DNA of 64,000 nucleotides from JAPPFW01 sp965231815 (GCA_965231815.1 OZ246890.1:806001-870000), one strand, 5' to 3'; numbered from the stretch's first letter, positions 25,262-34,934 are shown. A program made the numbers and translations. Notes: a model not told the origin generated them from the letters alone.

Positions 25262-25369
25262 ATGGCACCTTCGGATGACCCCAAACCCAGCCAGTTCGGC
25301 GCCGTTCTAGCTACGGTGATCCTGATTGCCATTATCGTTGCCTTTTACGTCTGGCCCTCCGGTGCCTGA
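25262..25369 (+). CDS. Small single-pass membrane protein (35 residues)
   Basis: ATG five bases after GGAG; the product starts MAPSDDPKPSQFGAVLATVI and continues with one hydrophobic helix ending near FYVWPSGA. I do not recognise a family. Short polar N-terminus plus one helix fits a small accessory membrane peptide. It sits between the restriction island and fpg, which converges on it. Supported by the ribosome site and composition only. Confidence 0.45.
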   Translation: MAPSDDPKPSQFGAVLATVILIAIIVAFYVWPSGA

Positions 25370-25402
25370 GCACGCGGACCTCGTCGAAACCGAGATTCAG
25401 GC

Positions 25403-26269
25403 TCAACCGGGCCACTTATCCTTGAGAAGTCTCGACAACGCCCGATCGGCCAAGATCCTTCCCCCGGTCTGGCAGTCGGCGCAGTAGTTGGTCTCGTTCG
25501 AGGCGTAGACAATCCTCCTGACCGGCCGGCTGCAATCCGGGCAGGGACGCCCGTACCGTCCATGGACCGCCATTTCGGGGCGGAAAGCCGTCACCCGCTC
25601 CGGAAAGCGATCTCCCACCTCAGTCCTTAGCAGATCTATCCAGTCGATCAGGGTGGAACGAGTTGCGTTGAACAGCCGTTCGACCTCCTCGTCCTTGAGC
25701 CGCCGGGTGTGGGTGATGGGGGAGAGACGAGCCCGGTGGAGGATCTCATCCGAATAGGCGTTGCCTATGCCTGAGAATATCCGGGGAGCGGTCAAAGCCT
25801 TCTTGAGGGTCCGGTTCTCCCTCAACAACGCCTCCTTAAAACCTCCTAGATCAACTTCAAGAGGCTCGGCCCCTCCCCGGTCATGTTGAGACAACTCCTC
25901 TTGGCCTCGATGAATGTGGAGAGAGGCTCGTTTCTTGCTGCTTTGCTCGGTGAGCACCAACGTGCCGTTCTCGAAGTCGAAAGCCGCGTGACCCGTCCTT
26001 CTGGGAGGGGTCGAACCGCGTTTTCTCCATCTAAATCGCCCGGTGACCATCAGGTGGAACACCGCGAAAAGATCGTCCTCCAGTTCCCATACCAGACGTT
26101 TTCCCATGCGACGGAAACCGACTACCCGTCGGCCCTCGATCTCGTGAACGGGTGGGTCATAGGTTCGCAGTAGCGAGATGGATATGACCCGAGCGTTCTC
26201 GATAGTCCGGCCTCCGACAAAGCGATCCAGCGCCTCGAGATATACAACAACATCAGGCAGTTCCGGCAT
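25403..26269 (-). CDS. Formamidopyrimidine-DNA glycosylase / endonuclease VIII family
   Basis: Base-excision repair enzyme removing oxidised bases, with AP-lyase activity. Starts MPELPDVVVYLEAL, giving the catalytic Pro and Glu after Met removal. Helix-two-turn-helix near FSGIGNAYSDEILHRARLSP. C-terminal zinc finger CPDCSRPV...NYCADCQTGGR. Lys in LMVTGRFRWRKRG matches the conserved beta-strand lysine region. 288 residues. Whether it prefers 8-oxoguanine (Fpg) or pyrimidine lesions (Nei) cannot be said from sequence by eye. Confidence 0.92.
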   Translation of the reverse strand: MPELPDVVVYLEALDRFVGGRTIENARVISISLLRTYDPPVHEIEGRRVVGFRRMGKRLVWELEDDLFAVFHLMVTGRFRWRKRGSTPPRRTGHAAFDFENGTLVLTEQSSKKRASLHIHRGQEELSQHDRGGAEPLEVDLGGFKEALLRENRTLKKALTAPRIFSGIGNAYSDEILHRARLSPITHTRRLKDEEVERLFNATRSTLIDWIDLLRTEVGDRFPERVTAFRPEMAVHGRYGRPCPDCSRPVRRIVYASNETNYCADCQTGGRILADRALSRLLKDKWPG

Positions 26270-26309
26270 TAACCGGAAAGCCTAGGTATGTGACTCGAGA
26301 AGGTGGGTA

Positions 26310-28727
26310 TTAGATCCCGTCTTCGAAGGCTTCCTCGAACGAAGCGAACCTGCGTCCGCTACCCGTGTTAGATCGCTTACGATTTCCTCCGCTCGGTTTC
26401 CTGGCTCCTCCGCCCCTTCGAGGGCCGGGCCCGCGGCCACCTTGACCACGACCGCCGCCGCCGCGGCCTCCGCCACGGTGACCGCCGGGCCGCTTGCCAC
26501 GGCTCGGACCGCGCGATGAACGATCCCGACGGGGCCCGCCGCCGCCTCGGCTGCCGGCCGGAGGAGTCTTGGCGCCGGGTTTAGGTTCGAGATCCTTGTC
26601 TATCTTCAAGGACACCTTGCCCATCCGATCGATGGACTCGACTATGACCTTCATCTCGTCACCCTCCGACAGGTAGTCACCAACCCGCCGGACGTGACGG
26701 GTGCTGTCCAGTTTCGAGATATGGAGAAGGCCGTCCCGGCCGGGGAGGATGTTGACGAAGGCGCCGAAGTCGGTGATGCTCACCACCTTCCCGTCGTAAA
26801 CCTTGTCTACTTCGGGTGTAGGCGGAAAGGCGATTTCGTTGATCCGGTCCATCGCATCCTGGAGCGAGGAGCCCTCGCTGGATGACACCAGCACCGTCCC
26901 GTCGTCCTGCACTTCGATGGTGGCGCCCGTAACCTGTTCGAGCTCCCGGATCATCTTGCCCTTCGGACCTATGATCTCCCCGATCTTGTCAACCGGTATC
27001 TGCACCGTCTCCACGCGAGGCGCATGTTCCTTGAACTCCGTACGGGGTCCGGAGATGGCTCCGTCCATCACTTCGAGGATCCGGAGTCGAGCATCTCTGG
27101 CCTGGGAAAGGGCAGAGGTCAGAACCTCGGAGGGGAGGCCGTCGATCTTCATATCAAGTTGGAGAGCCGTTATCACATCCGCGGTTCCCGCCACCTTGAA
27201 ATCCATATCGCCTAGGGCATCCTCGGCCCCGAGAATGTCGGTCAAGGTGATGTAACGATCTCCCTCTGCGATCAAGCCCATGGCGATACCCGCCACCGGC
27301 GCTGATATGTCGATCCCCGCATCCATTAGGGAAAGCGAGGAAGCGCAAACAGATGCCATCGACGACGACCCGTTGGAGGAGAGCACTTCCGAAACCAACC
27401 GGACCGTGTACTGGAACCCTTCATCCTGAGGAACCACCGGTATCAGAGCCTTCTCGGCTAGAGCCCCGTGGCCGATCTCACGCCGTTTCGGTCCTCGCAT
27501 GAACCCGGCCTCTCCCGTCGAGAAGGGAGGGAAGTTGTAGTGGTGCATGTAGCGCTTGGAATCCTCGTTGCCGATCGTGTCGAGGAGCTGCTCCATCCGG
27601 GGCATCCCCAAGGTCAGGACATTCAACACCTGGGTTTCACCTCGGGTGAACAATGACGAACCATGAGCCCGATTCAAGACGTTCACTTCGGCCGAGAGAG
27701 GTCTTATCTCGGTGACGGAGCGCCCGTCCATGCGAATCCCCTCATCGAGGATACGCTCACGCATCCTCGCCTTGATCAGAGACTTCAAAGCCCTTCCGCC
27801 CTGGGCGGTGAGATCCGCCTCGTCGCCTTCCTCGAAATGGTCCTCGACCCGGCCCCGCAACGCCGACTCGGCCGCCTTACGCTCGGACTTATCGGCGATG
27901 CTCGCTATCGAACCGATATCGTCGCCCGCAACCTCGCGGACCTGTTCGAGCACCTCGTCCGTATAGTCGACAACGGCAGGCCATTCCCCGACGTCCTTGC
28001 CGAGTTCGGCAGCCAACTCGTTCTGCAGGTCAACCAGATCACCTATATAAGCCTTGGCGGCTTCAAGACCCTCGGCCACCGTATCCTCGTCGGGAGCGGG
28101 TTGCCCTCCGGCGATGAGGTCCATGGCGGAGTCGGTCGCTCCTGCCTCGACCATCACGATGTCTACGGCGCCGTCGTCGTTTCGCCTTCCGGCCACTACC
28201 AGATCGAACACGCAATCTTCCAGTTCGGTATAGGTGGGGAAGGGAATCCAGGTACCGTTCGACAAGCCGAGGCGAACCCCTCCAAGCGGACCTTCGAACG
28301 GAAGGTCGCTCAAGGTCAATGCCGCTGAAGCACCGTTGAGCGCCAGAACGTCGTAGGGGTTCTCTCCATCCACCTGCATGATCGTGGCCACCACATGCGT
28401 GTCGTTTCGATACCCCTTCCGGAAGGACGGACGGAGCGGGCGGTCGATCAACCGAGCGCTCAAGGTGGCCCGTTCAGTGGCTCGACCCTCCCGCCGGAAG
28501 AACGATCCGGGAATCTTCCCTACCGCATACATGCGCTCTTCAACGTCGATCGTCAACGGGAAGAAATTGACCCCTTGTCTGGGCTTAATGTTGGCGGTAG
28601 CCGCTACCAGGGCCACCGTATCGCCCATCGAGATCTTCACTGCCCCGTTGGCCTGTTGAGCGAGCTTGCCGGAGGAGATAGTGATCTCCCGTTCCCCGAC
28701 CTGGCCGCTAACTATGTGTTCTGACAC
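26310..28727 (-). CDS. pnp: Polynucleotide phosphorylase
   Basis: 3'-5' exoribonuclease using phosphate; part of RNA decay. Two RNase PH-like halves: first with GVNFFPLTIDVEERMYAVGK and SFFRREGR, second with RMDGRSVTEIRPLS, SLFTRGETQ and DILGAEDALGDMDFKVAGT, which holds the catalytic Asp residues. Then a KH domain (VDKIGEIIGPKGKMIREL) and an S1 domain (VYDGKVVSITDFGAFVNIL). The last 80 residues are a Gly/Arg-rich RGG tail, common in actinobacterial PNPase. Start ATG 28727 follows AAGGAG. It lies 280 bases after rpsO, and no clear terminator was seen between. Confidence 0.96.
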   Translation of the reverse strand: MSEHIVSGQVGEREITISSGKLAQQANGAVKISMGDTVALVAATANIKPRQGVNFFPLTIDVEERMYAVGKIPGSFFRREGRATERATLSARLIDRPLRPSFRKGYRNDTHVVATIMQVDGENPYDVLALNGASAALTLSDLPFEGPLGGVRLGLSNGTWIPFPTYTELEDCVFDLVVAGRRNDDGAVDIVMVEAGATDSAMDLIAGGQPAPDEDTVAEGLEAAKAYIGDLVDLQNELAAELGKDVGEWPAVVDYTDEVLEQVREVAGDDIGSIASIADKSERKAAESALRGRVEDHFEEGDEADLTAQGGRALKSLIKARMRERILDEGIRMDGRSVTEIRPLSAEVNVLNRAHGSSLFTRGETQVLNVLTLGMPRMEQLLDTIGNEDSKRYMHHYNFPPFSTGEAGFMRGPKRREIGHGALAEKALIPVVPQDEGFQYTVRLVSEVLSSNGSSSMASVCASSLSLMDAGIDISAPVAGIAMGLIAEGDRYITLTDILGAEDALGDMDFKVAGTADVITALQLDMKIDGLPSEVLTSALSQARDARLRILEVMDGAISGPRTEFKEHAPRVETVQIPVDKIGEIIGPKGKMIRELEQVTGATIEVQDDGTVLVSSSEGSSLQDAMDRINEIAFPPTPEVDKVYDGKVVSITDFGAFVNILPGRDGLLHISKLDSTRHVRRVGDYLSEGDEMKVIVESIDRMGKVSLKIDKDLEPKPGAKTPPAGSRGGGGPRRDRSSRGPSRGKRPGGHRGGGRGGGGRGQGGRGPGPRRGGGARKPSGGNRKRSNTGSGRRFASFEEAFEDGI

Positions 28728-29007
28728 ATGCTCTCCTTGTGTGTGCGTGGATAGCTACGGGAGATTCGGGGGGTGAGGTGGTCAATTACCAGTGGTCATG
28801 CCTCCGGCAGCCTCCAGGGAAACGGGGCTTACGAAGGGATGGCGACTGACAACCGACCAAGCGCTCCACCGCGAGTTGCTCTCGTAGCCGGAATACTTAA
28901 GTTGGTTACTACTGGATTCTGGGAATCTCCTGCCGAACCGGCGTTTCGGGCGGCGGAATCCTCTGAATTATCGAACTCGATCACGGAACAAGCATCCGCA
29001 GGGATTT

Positions 29008-29265
29008 CTAGCGCCTTAGCCCCAGTCGTGCGATCAGGCGCCGGTACCGTTCGGCGTCGTTGCTCCGCAGGTATTTCAGCAGACGGCTACGTTTTCCGAC
29101 CAGCATCAGCAACCCGCGTCGGCTGTGATGATCATGCTTGTGTACCCGAAGGTGCTCGGTGAGGTGCCGGATACGTCCGGTTAGCAATGCCACCTGGACC
29201 TCCGGCGATCCTGTATCGCCGTCGTGAGCACCGAATTCGGAAACTATCTCTTGGGTCGTATTCAT
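29008..29265 (-). CDS. rpsO: Ribosomal protein uS15
   Basis: 85-residue 30S protein binding the 16S rRNA central domain. Recognisable by HDGDTGSPEVQVALLTGRI, HLRVHKHDHHSRRGLLMLVG and KRSRLLKYLRSNDAERY. A GAGAGAAG ribosome site precedes the ATG. The order ribF-rpsO-pnp is the usual bacterial one. S15 autoregulates in other species; no matching leader structure was identified here. Confidence 0.96.
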   Translation of the reverse strand: MNTTQEIVSEFGAHDGDTGSPEVQVALLTGRIRHLTEHLRVHKHDHHSRRGLLMLVGKRSRLLKYLRSNDAERYRRLIARLGLRR

Positions 29266-29346
29266 CTTCTCTCACTCGACCCTCGCAGCCCGGACGGGCG
29301 CGCGGAAACTTGGGGTTAACCCAAAGCCTAGCATCCTTTCCGCACG

Positions 29347-30279
29347 CTAAGTCAGCAGGTCACGAGCTCTGGAGATATCCTGCCGGAGAACGGTTGCCGC
29401 CGAAGGCTCCACCGTCCGGGACGGTAGCCCGCGTAGCCGTTCGAGGAAGCGAACGGTCAGCATGCCTTCACGCGGTCGAAGCCCGCGCCGGTCCGGAAGG
29501 TGGATCTGGGCAGGGGCACCCGACCACTCCGTTCCGTCGCGCCTACGGATTAGGCATAGGCCGGGACGTTCTCGCCCCCCGGCAAGCAGCCGAACCGCGT
29601 ACACCCCCGGCGCGGGCACCGCCATGGCCGGGTCGAAGTCCAGATCGGCGGTTGCGGTCCCCAGATTCGAGTTTCCGAGTTGGTCAACACCGTAGGGCGC
29701 CTGCAACTCGTGCGGTCGGCCTAGTAGGTGTCTCGCGGTGGAAACTTCACCCTGAGCTATGAACTTACGGATCATCGAGGAGGAGATAGGGGTCGAACCT
29801 TCCAGAAACAAATCCCGAGCCTCCACCGTAAAGCCCTCCCTCCTACCGGATTCCTTCAAACTGGTGACGCTCCCGGACCGCCCGGCGCCATAACGGAACC
29901 CCTTCCCCACGATCACCAGTCGCCCGTTGAAACCGTTTACAACCACCTGCCGGACGAACTGATCCGGCTCTAAGCGGTGGATCTTCCGGAATGGAAGAAT
30001 CCCCACCTGATCGACGCCCATGGATTCCAACACTTCGAGCCGCCTGCTCATGGCCATCAACGTCTTGGGCGCCCGGTCGGGGTTCAGCAGGGCACGGGGA
30101 TGGGTGTCGAAAGTGATTACCCCGATGGGGAGATCGTCCGGCGTCCGAGCACGCGTAGCCAGACCGGTCAGCAGAGCCTGATGCCCGCGGTGGATGCCGT
30201 CGAATACCCCGATGCTCAGCACCATCCCGGTGGCCGGACCCGGCCCCCAACAACGAGGATCCCCTCTCCATACTTTCAT
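29347..30279 (-). CDS. ribF: RibF: FMN adenylyltransferase with a degenerate riboflavin kinase domain
   Basis: N-terminal FAD synthetase domain is intact: SIGVFDGIHRGHQALL, ITFDTHPRALLNP, ILPF and STPISSSMIRKFIAQGEV. The C-terminal riboflavin kinase domain is recognisable by LLGRPHEL, GVYAVRL and VRFLERLRGLPS. However, the usual GFPTAN motif is replaced by GTATAD, and the G-V-x-N-x-G-x-x-PT segment is lost. Kinase activity is therefore doubtful. ATG 30279 (MKVWRGDP) is chosen as in homologues; upstream starts overlap truB. Confidence 0.88.
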   Translation of the reverse strand: MKVWRGDPRCWGPGPATGMVLSIGVFDGIHRGHQALLTGLATRARTPDDLPIGVITFDTHPRALLNPDRAPKTLMAMSRRLEVLESMGVDQVGILPFRKIHRLEPDQFVRQVVVNGFNGRLVIVGKGFRYGAGRSGSVTSLKESGRREGFTVEARDLFLEGSTPISSSMIRKFIAQGEVSTARHLLGRPHELQAPYGVDQLGNSNLGTATADLDFDPAMAVPAPGVYAVRLLAGGRERPGLCLIRRRDGTEWSGAPAQIHLPDRRGLRPREGMLTVRFLERLRGLPSRTVEPSAATVLRQDISRARDLLT

Positions 30280-30307
30280 CGGACCCTGCCTACGCATAGG
30301 ACCCCGT

Positions 30308-31201
30308 TCATGCCAGAACGACCTGGGGTACCAACCGGTCGACATCGGAACGGTAGATGGCCAGCATCCGCCCGGAGGCCGTCAAGCGCAGTGGCCCTTC
30401 GGCGACCGGTTCCGGAAAGATGTCGGTTGGGAGAGGCCGTCCGTTGCTAACAGCCTTGACGAGTGGTCCGCTCACTTCGATGGCGGGTAGGTGGCGGAGA
30501 CCCTCGGATGGTGACAGGAGAACCTCTCCCGATGCACCCTGCGACGCTAGGGAATCCAGGGCGTCGATCCTCCGGGCGTCTTCGACTCGCAGCGGACCGG
30601 TCCGGATCCTCCGTAGTGCGGTCAGGTGTGCCCTCCCCCCTAGAACCCTGGCGATGTCATCGGCCAGCACCCGTACATACAGCCCCTTGCCGCCCACCAC
30701 CCGGAAACCGATCTTCGGGAAAGGGCCAGGTTCGAAAGTCTCGAGAACGAGATGATCGACCGTTACCGTTCTCGCAGGACGCTCCACTTCCTTCCCTTGC
30801 CTGGCCAGGTCATGCAGCCGCTTCCCTCCTACTTTGAGCGCGGAGACCATGGGCGGAGTTTGCTGTTGCTCACCTATAAACCCGGCCATCACCGTGGCCA
30901 CTTCTTCAGGGCCCACCGACATTGCTTGGCGATGAACTTCTACCCCATCGGCGTCAAGAGTATCGGTGGCGATTCCCATGCCGGCCACCGCCACATACTC
31001 CTTGGGTTGGTCGGTGATAAACCTCAGCAAGCGGGTGGCCCGGCCCAGTCCGAGAACCAGCAGACCGGTAGCCATCGGGTCGAGAGTGCCTGCGTGCCCG
31101 ATCTTGCGGAAGCCCAGCATGCCTCTGACCTTGGCCACGACATCGTGTGAGGTCCACCCTCGCTCCTTGTCGATCAGCAAGAAGCCGGTCGGTACGTTCA
31201 C
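30308..31201 (-). CDS. truB: tRNA pseudouridine(55) synthase
   Basis: Converts U55 in the T-loop of tRNAs. Starts at a GTG that overlaps the nrnA stop (GTGA), giving MNVPTGFLLIDKERGWTSHD. Catalytic Asp in KIGHAGTLDPMATGLLVLG; also GFIGEQQQTPPMVSALKVGG and LYVRVLADDIARVLGGRAHL. C-terminal PUA-like extension with the SGRMLAIYR strand. 297 residues. Confidence 0.95.
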   Translation of the reverse strand: MNVPTGFLLIDKERGWTSHDVVAKVRGMLGFRKIGHAGTLDPMATGLLVLGLGRATRLLRFITDQPKEYVAVAGMGIATDTLDADGVEVHRQAMSVGPEEVATVMAGFIGEQQQTPPMVSALKVGGKRLHDLARQGKEVERPARTVTVDHLVLETFEPGPFPKIGFRVVGGKGLYVRVLADDIARVLGGRAHLTALRRIRTGPLRVEDARRIDALDSLASQGASGEVLLSPSEGLRHLPAIEVSGPLVKAVSNGRPLPTDIFPEPVAEGPLRLTASGRMLAIYRSDVDRLVPQVVLA

Positions 31202-32175
31202 GCCGGGAGCCGTTTCCTCACCGCCTCCAAGGCGTCGGCCATAGCACCTTCGAACGTGCAGCCGGAAGCGCGGTGGTGACCACCGCCACCCAGCGCAGCC
31301 GCCACTTCGGCGACGTTCACGGACTTTCGGGACCTCAAGCTGAGCTTCCACTTCCCATCGGGCTGCTCCTTGAGCAGGAGAGCAACCTCGGCTTCCCGCG
31401 CTAGGCGAACCGAATCGATCAACGCATCGGCATCCTCGATGCCCACGCCGTTGCAACGAAGGTCGTCCTGGGTGAGGTATGACCAAACCAGCGACCTGGA
31501 GGGGTCCAACTGGGCCCTCGACAGGACCGCCCCCGCGACACCCAGGTAGCCGAATGCCGCCGATTCGTAAACCCATTGTCCGATCACCTCAGGCCGGGCG
31601 CCGGCTTCCACCAGATCGGCGGCGCCTCGGAGAGCCTCCGGGGTGGTGTTCGAGTACTGGAAGCGACCCGTGTCGGTAACCAGGCCGAGCAGCAGCGCGT
31701 TGGCGACATCACTCGAAATACCCCATCCCAACCGCCGGATGAGGCGGTAACAGATCAGCGCGGCGGCAGGCGCCGACGGGTCCGAGACCCGCACATCGCC
31801 GAATCCGGGCCCGGTGTCGTGATGGTCGATCATCACGACGGTGGTCGCATCTTGCAGTAGATCGGCCATCTCCTCACCAAGACGGGCAGGGTCGTTGGTA
31901 TCAAACGCCACCAGCACATCAGGCGCAACCACCTTGTCCGGCGTCGTCAGCGGCGTAGTGTCAAGAAACTCAAACTGATGGGGGAGGGCGAACCCTCCGC
32001 CAAAGCAAACTCTGGCCTCGCGGCCGGCGCCGGCAGAGCGGCACGCAAGGGCCAACCCGAGAGCTGACCCCAGCGCGTCCCCGTCTGGATTTATGTGTCC
32101 GGTCGCCACCACCGAGCGAGCCTCCTCGATGACTCGCGCCGCGGCGTCGAGGTCGGAAACGTAGCCGTGGTTCAT
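31198..32175 (-). CDS. nrnA: NrnA-type DHH/DHHA1 phosphoesterase (oligoribonuclease / pAp phosphatase)
   Basis: Degrades very short RNA (nanoRNA) and in many species dephosphorylates pAp. DHH motifs: ATGHINPDGDALGSALG, VAFDTND, VVMIDHHDT and LGLVTDTGRFQYSNT. C-terminal DHHA1 ends with the substrate motif ALGGGGHHRASGCTFEG. 325 residues. ATG overlaps the rbfA stop, and its stop overlaps truB GTG, so the three are coupled. Confidence 0.93.
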   Translation of the reverse strand: MNHGYVSDLDAAARVIEEARSVVATGHINPDGDALGSALGLALACRSAGAGREARVCFGGGFALPHQFEFLDTTPLTTPDKVVAPDVLVAFDTNDPARLGEEMADLLQDATTVVMIDHHDTGPGFGDVRVSDPSAPAAALICYRLIRRLGWGISSDVANALLLGLVTDTGRFQYSNTTPEALRGAADLVEAGARPEVIGQWVYESAAFGYLGVAGAVLSRAQLDPSRSLVWSYLTQDDLRCNGVGIEDADALIDSVRLAREAEVALLLKEQPDGKWKLSLRSRKSVNVAEVAAALGGGGHHRASGCTFEGAMADALEAVRKRLPA

Positions 32176-32546
32176 GCCATCTCCTCTGCTGCGCTCTCTC
32201 CCCGGTCCTCGACGTGGCCGATACGACGGAGAATCTCCTCGATCCGGCGAGCGTGCTCGGTGGCAGGATCGGGAACGAATCTCAACTTTGGAAAGTACTT
32301 GAGGCGGATCTTCCCGGCCACGGCCGACTGAACCCGGGGGGCCGCGCTCGCCAGCGCCTGCTCGGTCTCCGCCAGGACCCGCTCGTCACCCATGACCGTG
32401 AAGTAAACCGACGCTCTGCGCAGGTCAGGCGATGTTGACACCCCGGTAACCGTGAGAAAACCGATCCGAGGATCCTTGAGGTTCCTGCACTCCGTGGCGA
32501 TTGCTTCGCGAAGGATCTCGTTCACACGCCGGATGCGTTGGCTCAC
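32172..32546 (-). CDS. rbfA: Ribosome-binding factor A
   Basis: KH-fold factor for 16S rRNA 5'-end maturation and cold adaptation. MSQRIRRVNEILREAIATE opening, KDPRIGFLTVTGVSTSPDLR and ASVYFTVMGDE, with RLKYFPKLRFVPDPATEHAR at the C-terminus. 124 residues. Nine bases after the DUF503 gene, overlapping nrnA. Confidence 0.95.
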   Translation of the reverse strand: MSQRIRRVNEILREAIATECRNLKDPRIGFLTVTGVSTSPDLRRASVYFTVMGDERVLAETEQALASAAPRVQSAVAGKIRLKYFPKLRFVPDPATEHARRIEEILRRIGHVEDRGESAAEEMA

Positions 32547-32555
32547 TTGCCGACC

Positions 32556-32849
32556 TCAATCCGGTTTTTCAAGATATGAGACAGCCATAGTGAGGACTTC
32601 AACTTCTTCCCACCGCTCGAAGAAGTGTTGCACGCCCCGGATCGCCATCTCCAGCTGTGAGGGGTGGGAAGAGACTATCCCCACCCCTACGGCGGCGCGT
32701 TGCCACAAGTCCTGGTAGTCGACCTCGGCGAACGCCACCGGAAAGGAACGTCGCAACGCGGTGGCGAGGCGCGCCAACCGCTTCCGCTTGGACTTCAGAG
32801 AGTGAACGTCCCGGAGACGGAGATCGACTCTGAGCGCAGCCGCATGCAT
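32556..32849 (-). CDS. DUF503 family protein
   Basis: 97-residue ferredoxin-like protein found between infB and rbfA in many bacteria. Family features: LRVDLRLRDVHSLKSKRKRL and LRRSFPVAFAEVDYQDLWQR, with AVGVGIVSSHPSQLE towards the middle. Function not known. ATG 32849 (MHAAAL) is preferred over a GTG nine bases upstream because GGGTGG is better spaced. Confidence 0.9.
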   Translation of the reverse strand: MHAAALRVDLRLRDVHSLKSKRKRLARLATALRRSFPVAFAEVDYQDLWQRAAVGVGIVSSHPSQLEMAIRGVQHFFERWEEVEVLTMAVSYLEKPD

Positions 32850-32876
32850 GGATACCACCCGGGTTTCACGTGCAGG

Positions 32877-34925
32877 TCACTGGGGCGCCACTTCCTCCAT
32901 GCGGTAGGTCTCGATGATGTCCCCGACCTTGATATCGCTGAACCGTTCCAGGCCGACACCACATTCGTAACCGACCGTGACTTCGGCTACGTCGGTCTGG
33001 AAGCGGCGGAGCGAAGCCACCCGGCCGTCGTACACCACTATGCCCTCCCGCAGGATACGGGCGGACGAATCGCGCCGGATGGAACCTTCCATGATGTAGC
33101 AACCGGCCACCGCGCCCAGCCTCGGTACCTTGAAAATAGCCCTCACCTCGGCAGTCCCCAGCACCAGTTCTTCCTCCACCGGCGCAAGGCGGCCCACCAG
33201 CATCTGTTCGATCTCATCGAGCAACTCGTAGATGATCGAGTAGGTCATGACTTCGACCCGCGCGGAGGCCGCGGTGCGACGGGCGTTCGGATCAGGACGT
33301 ACGTTGAACCCGATTACCACCGCGTCGGTCGCATCGGCAAGCGTTATGTCGTTCTCGGCGATTCCGCCCACTCCGGCATGCACGACGGTTACCCGTCCTC
33401 CCTGCCGGACGATCTTCCCCACCGCCTCTCGGGTTGCCTCCACCGAACCGTCGGCGTCGGCCTTGATGATCAGGCGGAGTTCGGCTTCGTCCTGGGAGCG
33501 GAGTCGCTCGAGCAACTGTCCGAGGCGTTCACGAGCGGTCGGTACGACCAGGTTCTTGGCCCGATACTCGTTCACCCGCCGACCGGCTATCGATCGAGCA
33601 ACCCTATCGTTCTTGACAACCTCGAAGGAATCACCGGCCGTCGGCACCGATGACCAGCCCGACACCAGAACAGGTGTGGACGGTCCCGCCGAGGACACTC
33701 TCCTGCCTTGATCATCCACCATGAGCCTTACCCGTCCGCTCACCATTCCGGCTACGACCGAGTTTCCCTTCCGTAAGGTGCCACGCTGGACGATCACGGT
33801 CGCAACCGATCCCATTCCGGGGTTGAGATGGCTCTCGATTACCACGCCGGAGGCGGCAGCCTTCGGGTTGGCCTTGAACTCGGAAACCTGCGCCACAAGG
33901 TCCACCATCTCGAGAAGGGAATCGATACCCTCGCCGGTCGCTGCCGACAACTCCACCGAGATGACATCCCCACCCAGTTCCTCGGTGAGGATGCCGTGCT
34001 CGGTAAGCATTGCCCGTACCCGCACCGGGTCGGCTCTCTCCAGGTCCATCTTGTTGATGGCGACGATAGTTTCCACCCCGGCCGCCTTGCTATGGTTGAC
34101 CGCTTCGATGGTCTGGGGCATGACCCCGTCGTCGGCCGCCACCACCAACACGACGATATCGGTGACCTCGGCGCCTCGTGCTCTCATTGCTGTGAAGGCC
34201 GCATGACCCGGCGTATCGATGAAGGTTATAGGCCGCCCTTCAACGGAGGTCTGGTAGGCGCCGATATGTTGGGTAATTCCTCCGGCCTCACCCTCCACCA
34301 CGTTGGTGTTGCGAATAGCGTCAAGCAGGGTGGTCTTGCCGTGATCCACGTGGCCCATAACGGTGACCACCGGGGGACGTTCCACCAGCACCGATGGGTC
34401 ATCGTCGAAAACAGGGCGACGCCGTACCGCGGTCTTCGGGGCCTCCGGAGTCTCCTCAGGGGGCTCGACTTCTATCAGGACACCGAAGTGATCGCCCAGC
34501 GGTTCAATCGCCTCCGGGGGGGTTGGGCCGGAGGCCGCCACCATGAAGCCCATCATGAGCAGTTGCTTGATCACCTCACCCACGGGAAGACGCATTGCCG
34601 TAGCTAGTTCGGCTACGGATACACCGCTGGCAACCGCTATTACCTTGATCTCAACTTCATCCACAGCGTCGTCCTCAGCAGTGACCGCCGGCGACTCCTC
34701 GACCGGCGCCGCCTCATCAAGAGAGTATGAACTCTGCTCGACGGGACCCGGCGGACCGGGTTCTTCTTCGGGGAGCAAGAAGGGGCGCAACGCGGCCTCG
34801 TCACCCGGTTCGAGTCCGGAAGAGGCTGTGGTAACCGGTAATCCCAGTTCACGGGCCGTCGCTAGTACGTCTCTCGAGGCAAGCCCCAACTCCCTGGCCA
34901 GTTCATGAATCCTCTTGGTCGCCAT
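32877..34925 (-). CDS. infB: Translation initiation factor IF-2
   Basis: GTPase bringing initiator tRNA to the 30S subunit. N-terminal RIHELARELGLASRDVLATA domain, short acidic linker, second IF2_N (VSVAELATAMRLPVGEVIKQ). G domain from about 187: GHVDHGKTTLLD, GGITQHIGAY, DTPGHAAFT, NKMD and SAATGEGI. C-terminal IF2-specific domains follow. At 682 residues it is a short IF-2 compared with the 900-1000 of many actinobacteria, because the linker is short. Confidence 0.96.
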   Translation of the reverse strand: MATKRIHELARELGLASRDVLATARELGLPVTTASSGLEPGDEAALRPFLLPEEEPGPPGPVEQSSYSLDEAAPVEESPAVTAEDDAVDEVEIKVIAVASGVSVAELATAMRLPVGEVIKQLLMMGFMVAASGPTPPEAIEPLGDHFGVLIEVEPPEETPEAPKTAVRRRPVFDDDPSVLVERPPVVTVMGHVDHGKTTLLDAIRNTNVVEGEAGGITQHIGAYQTSVEGRPITFIDTPGHAAFTAMRARGAEVTDIVVLVVAADDGVMPQTIEAVNHSKAAGVETIVAINKMDLERADPVRVRAMLTEHGILTEELGGDVISVELSAATGEGIDSLLEMVDLVAQVSEFKANPKAAASGVVIESHLNPGMGSVATVIVQRGTLRKGNSVVAGMVSGRVRLMVDDQGRRVSSAGPSTPVLVSGWSSVPTAGDSFEVVKNDRVARSIAGRRVNEYRAKNLVVPTARERLGQLLERLRSQDEAELRLIIKADADGSVEATREAVGKIVRQGGRVTVVHAGVGGIAENDITLADATDAVVIGFNVRPDPNARRTAASARVEVMTYSIIYELLDEIEQMLVGRLAPVEEELVLGTAEVRAIFKVPRLGAVAGCYIMEGSIRRDSSARILREGIVVYDGRVASLRRFQTDVAEVTVGYECGVGLERFSDIKVGDIIETYRMEEVAPQ

Positions 34926-34934
34926 CGGTATCGC

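Noticed and set aside
28728..29007. Terminator or attenuator between rpsO and pnp
   Set aside because: Only short imperfect repeats; no stable stem with a T run found.
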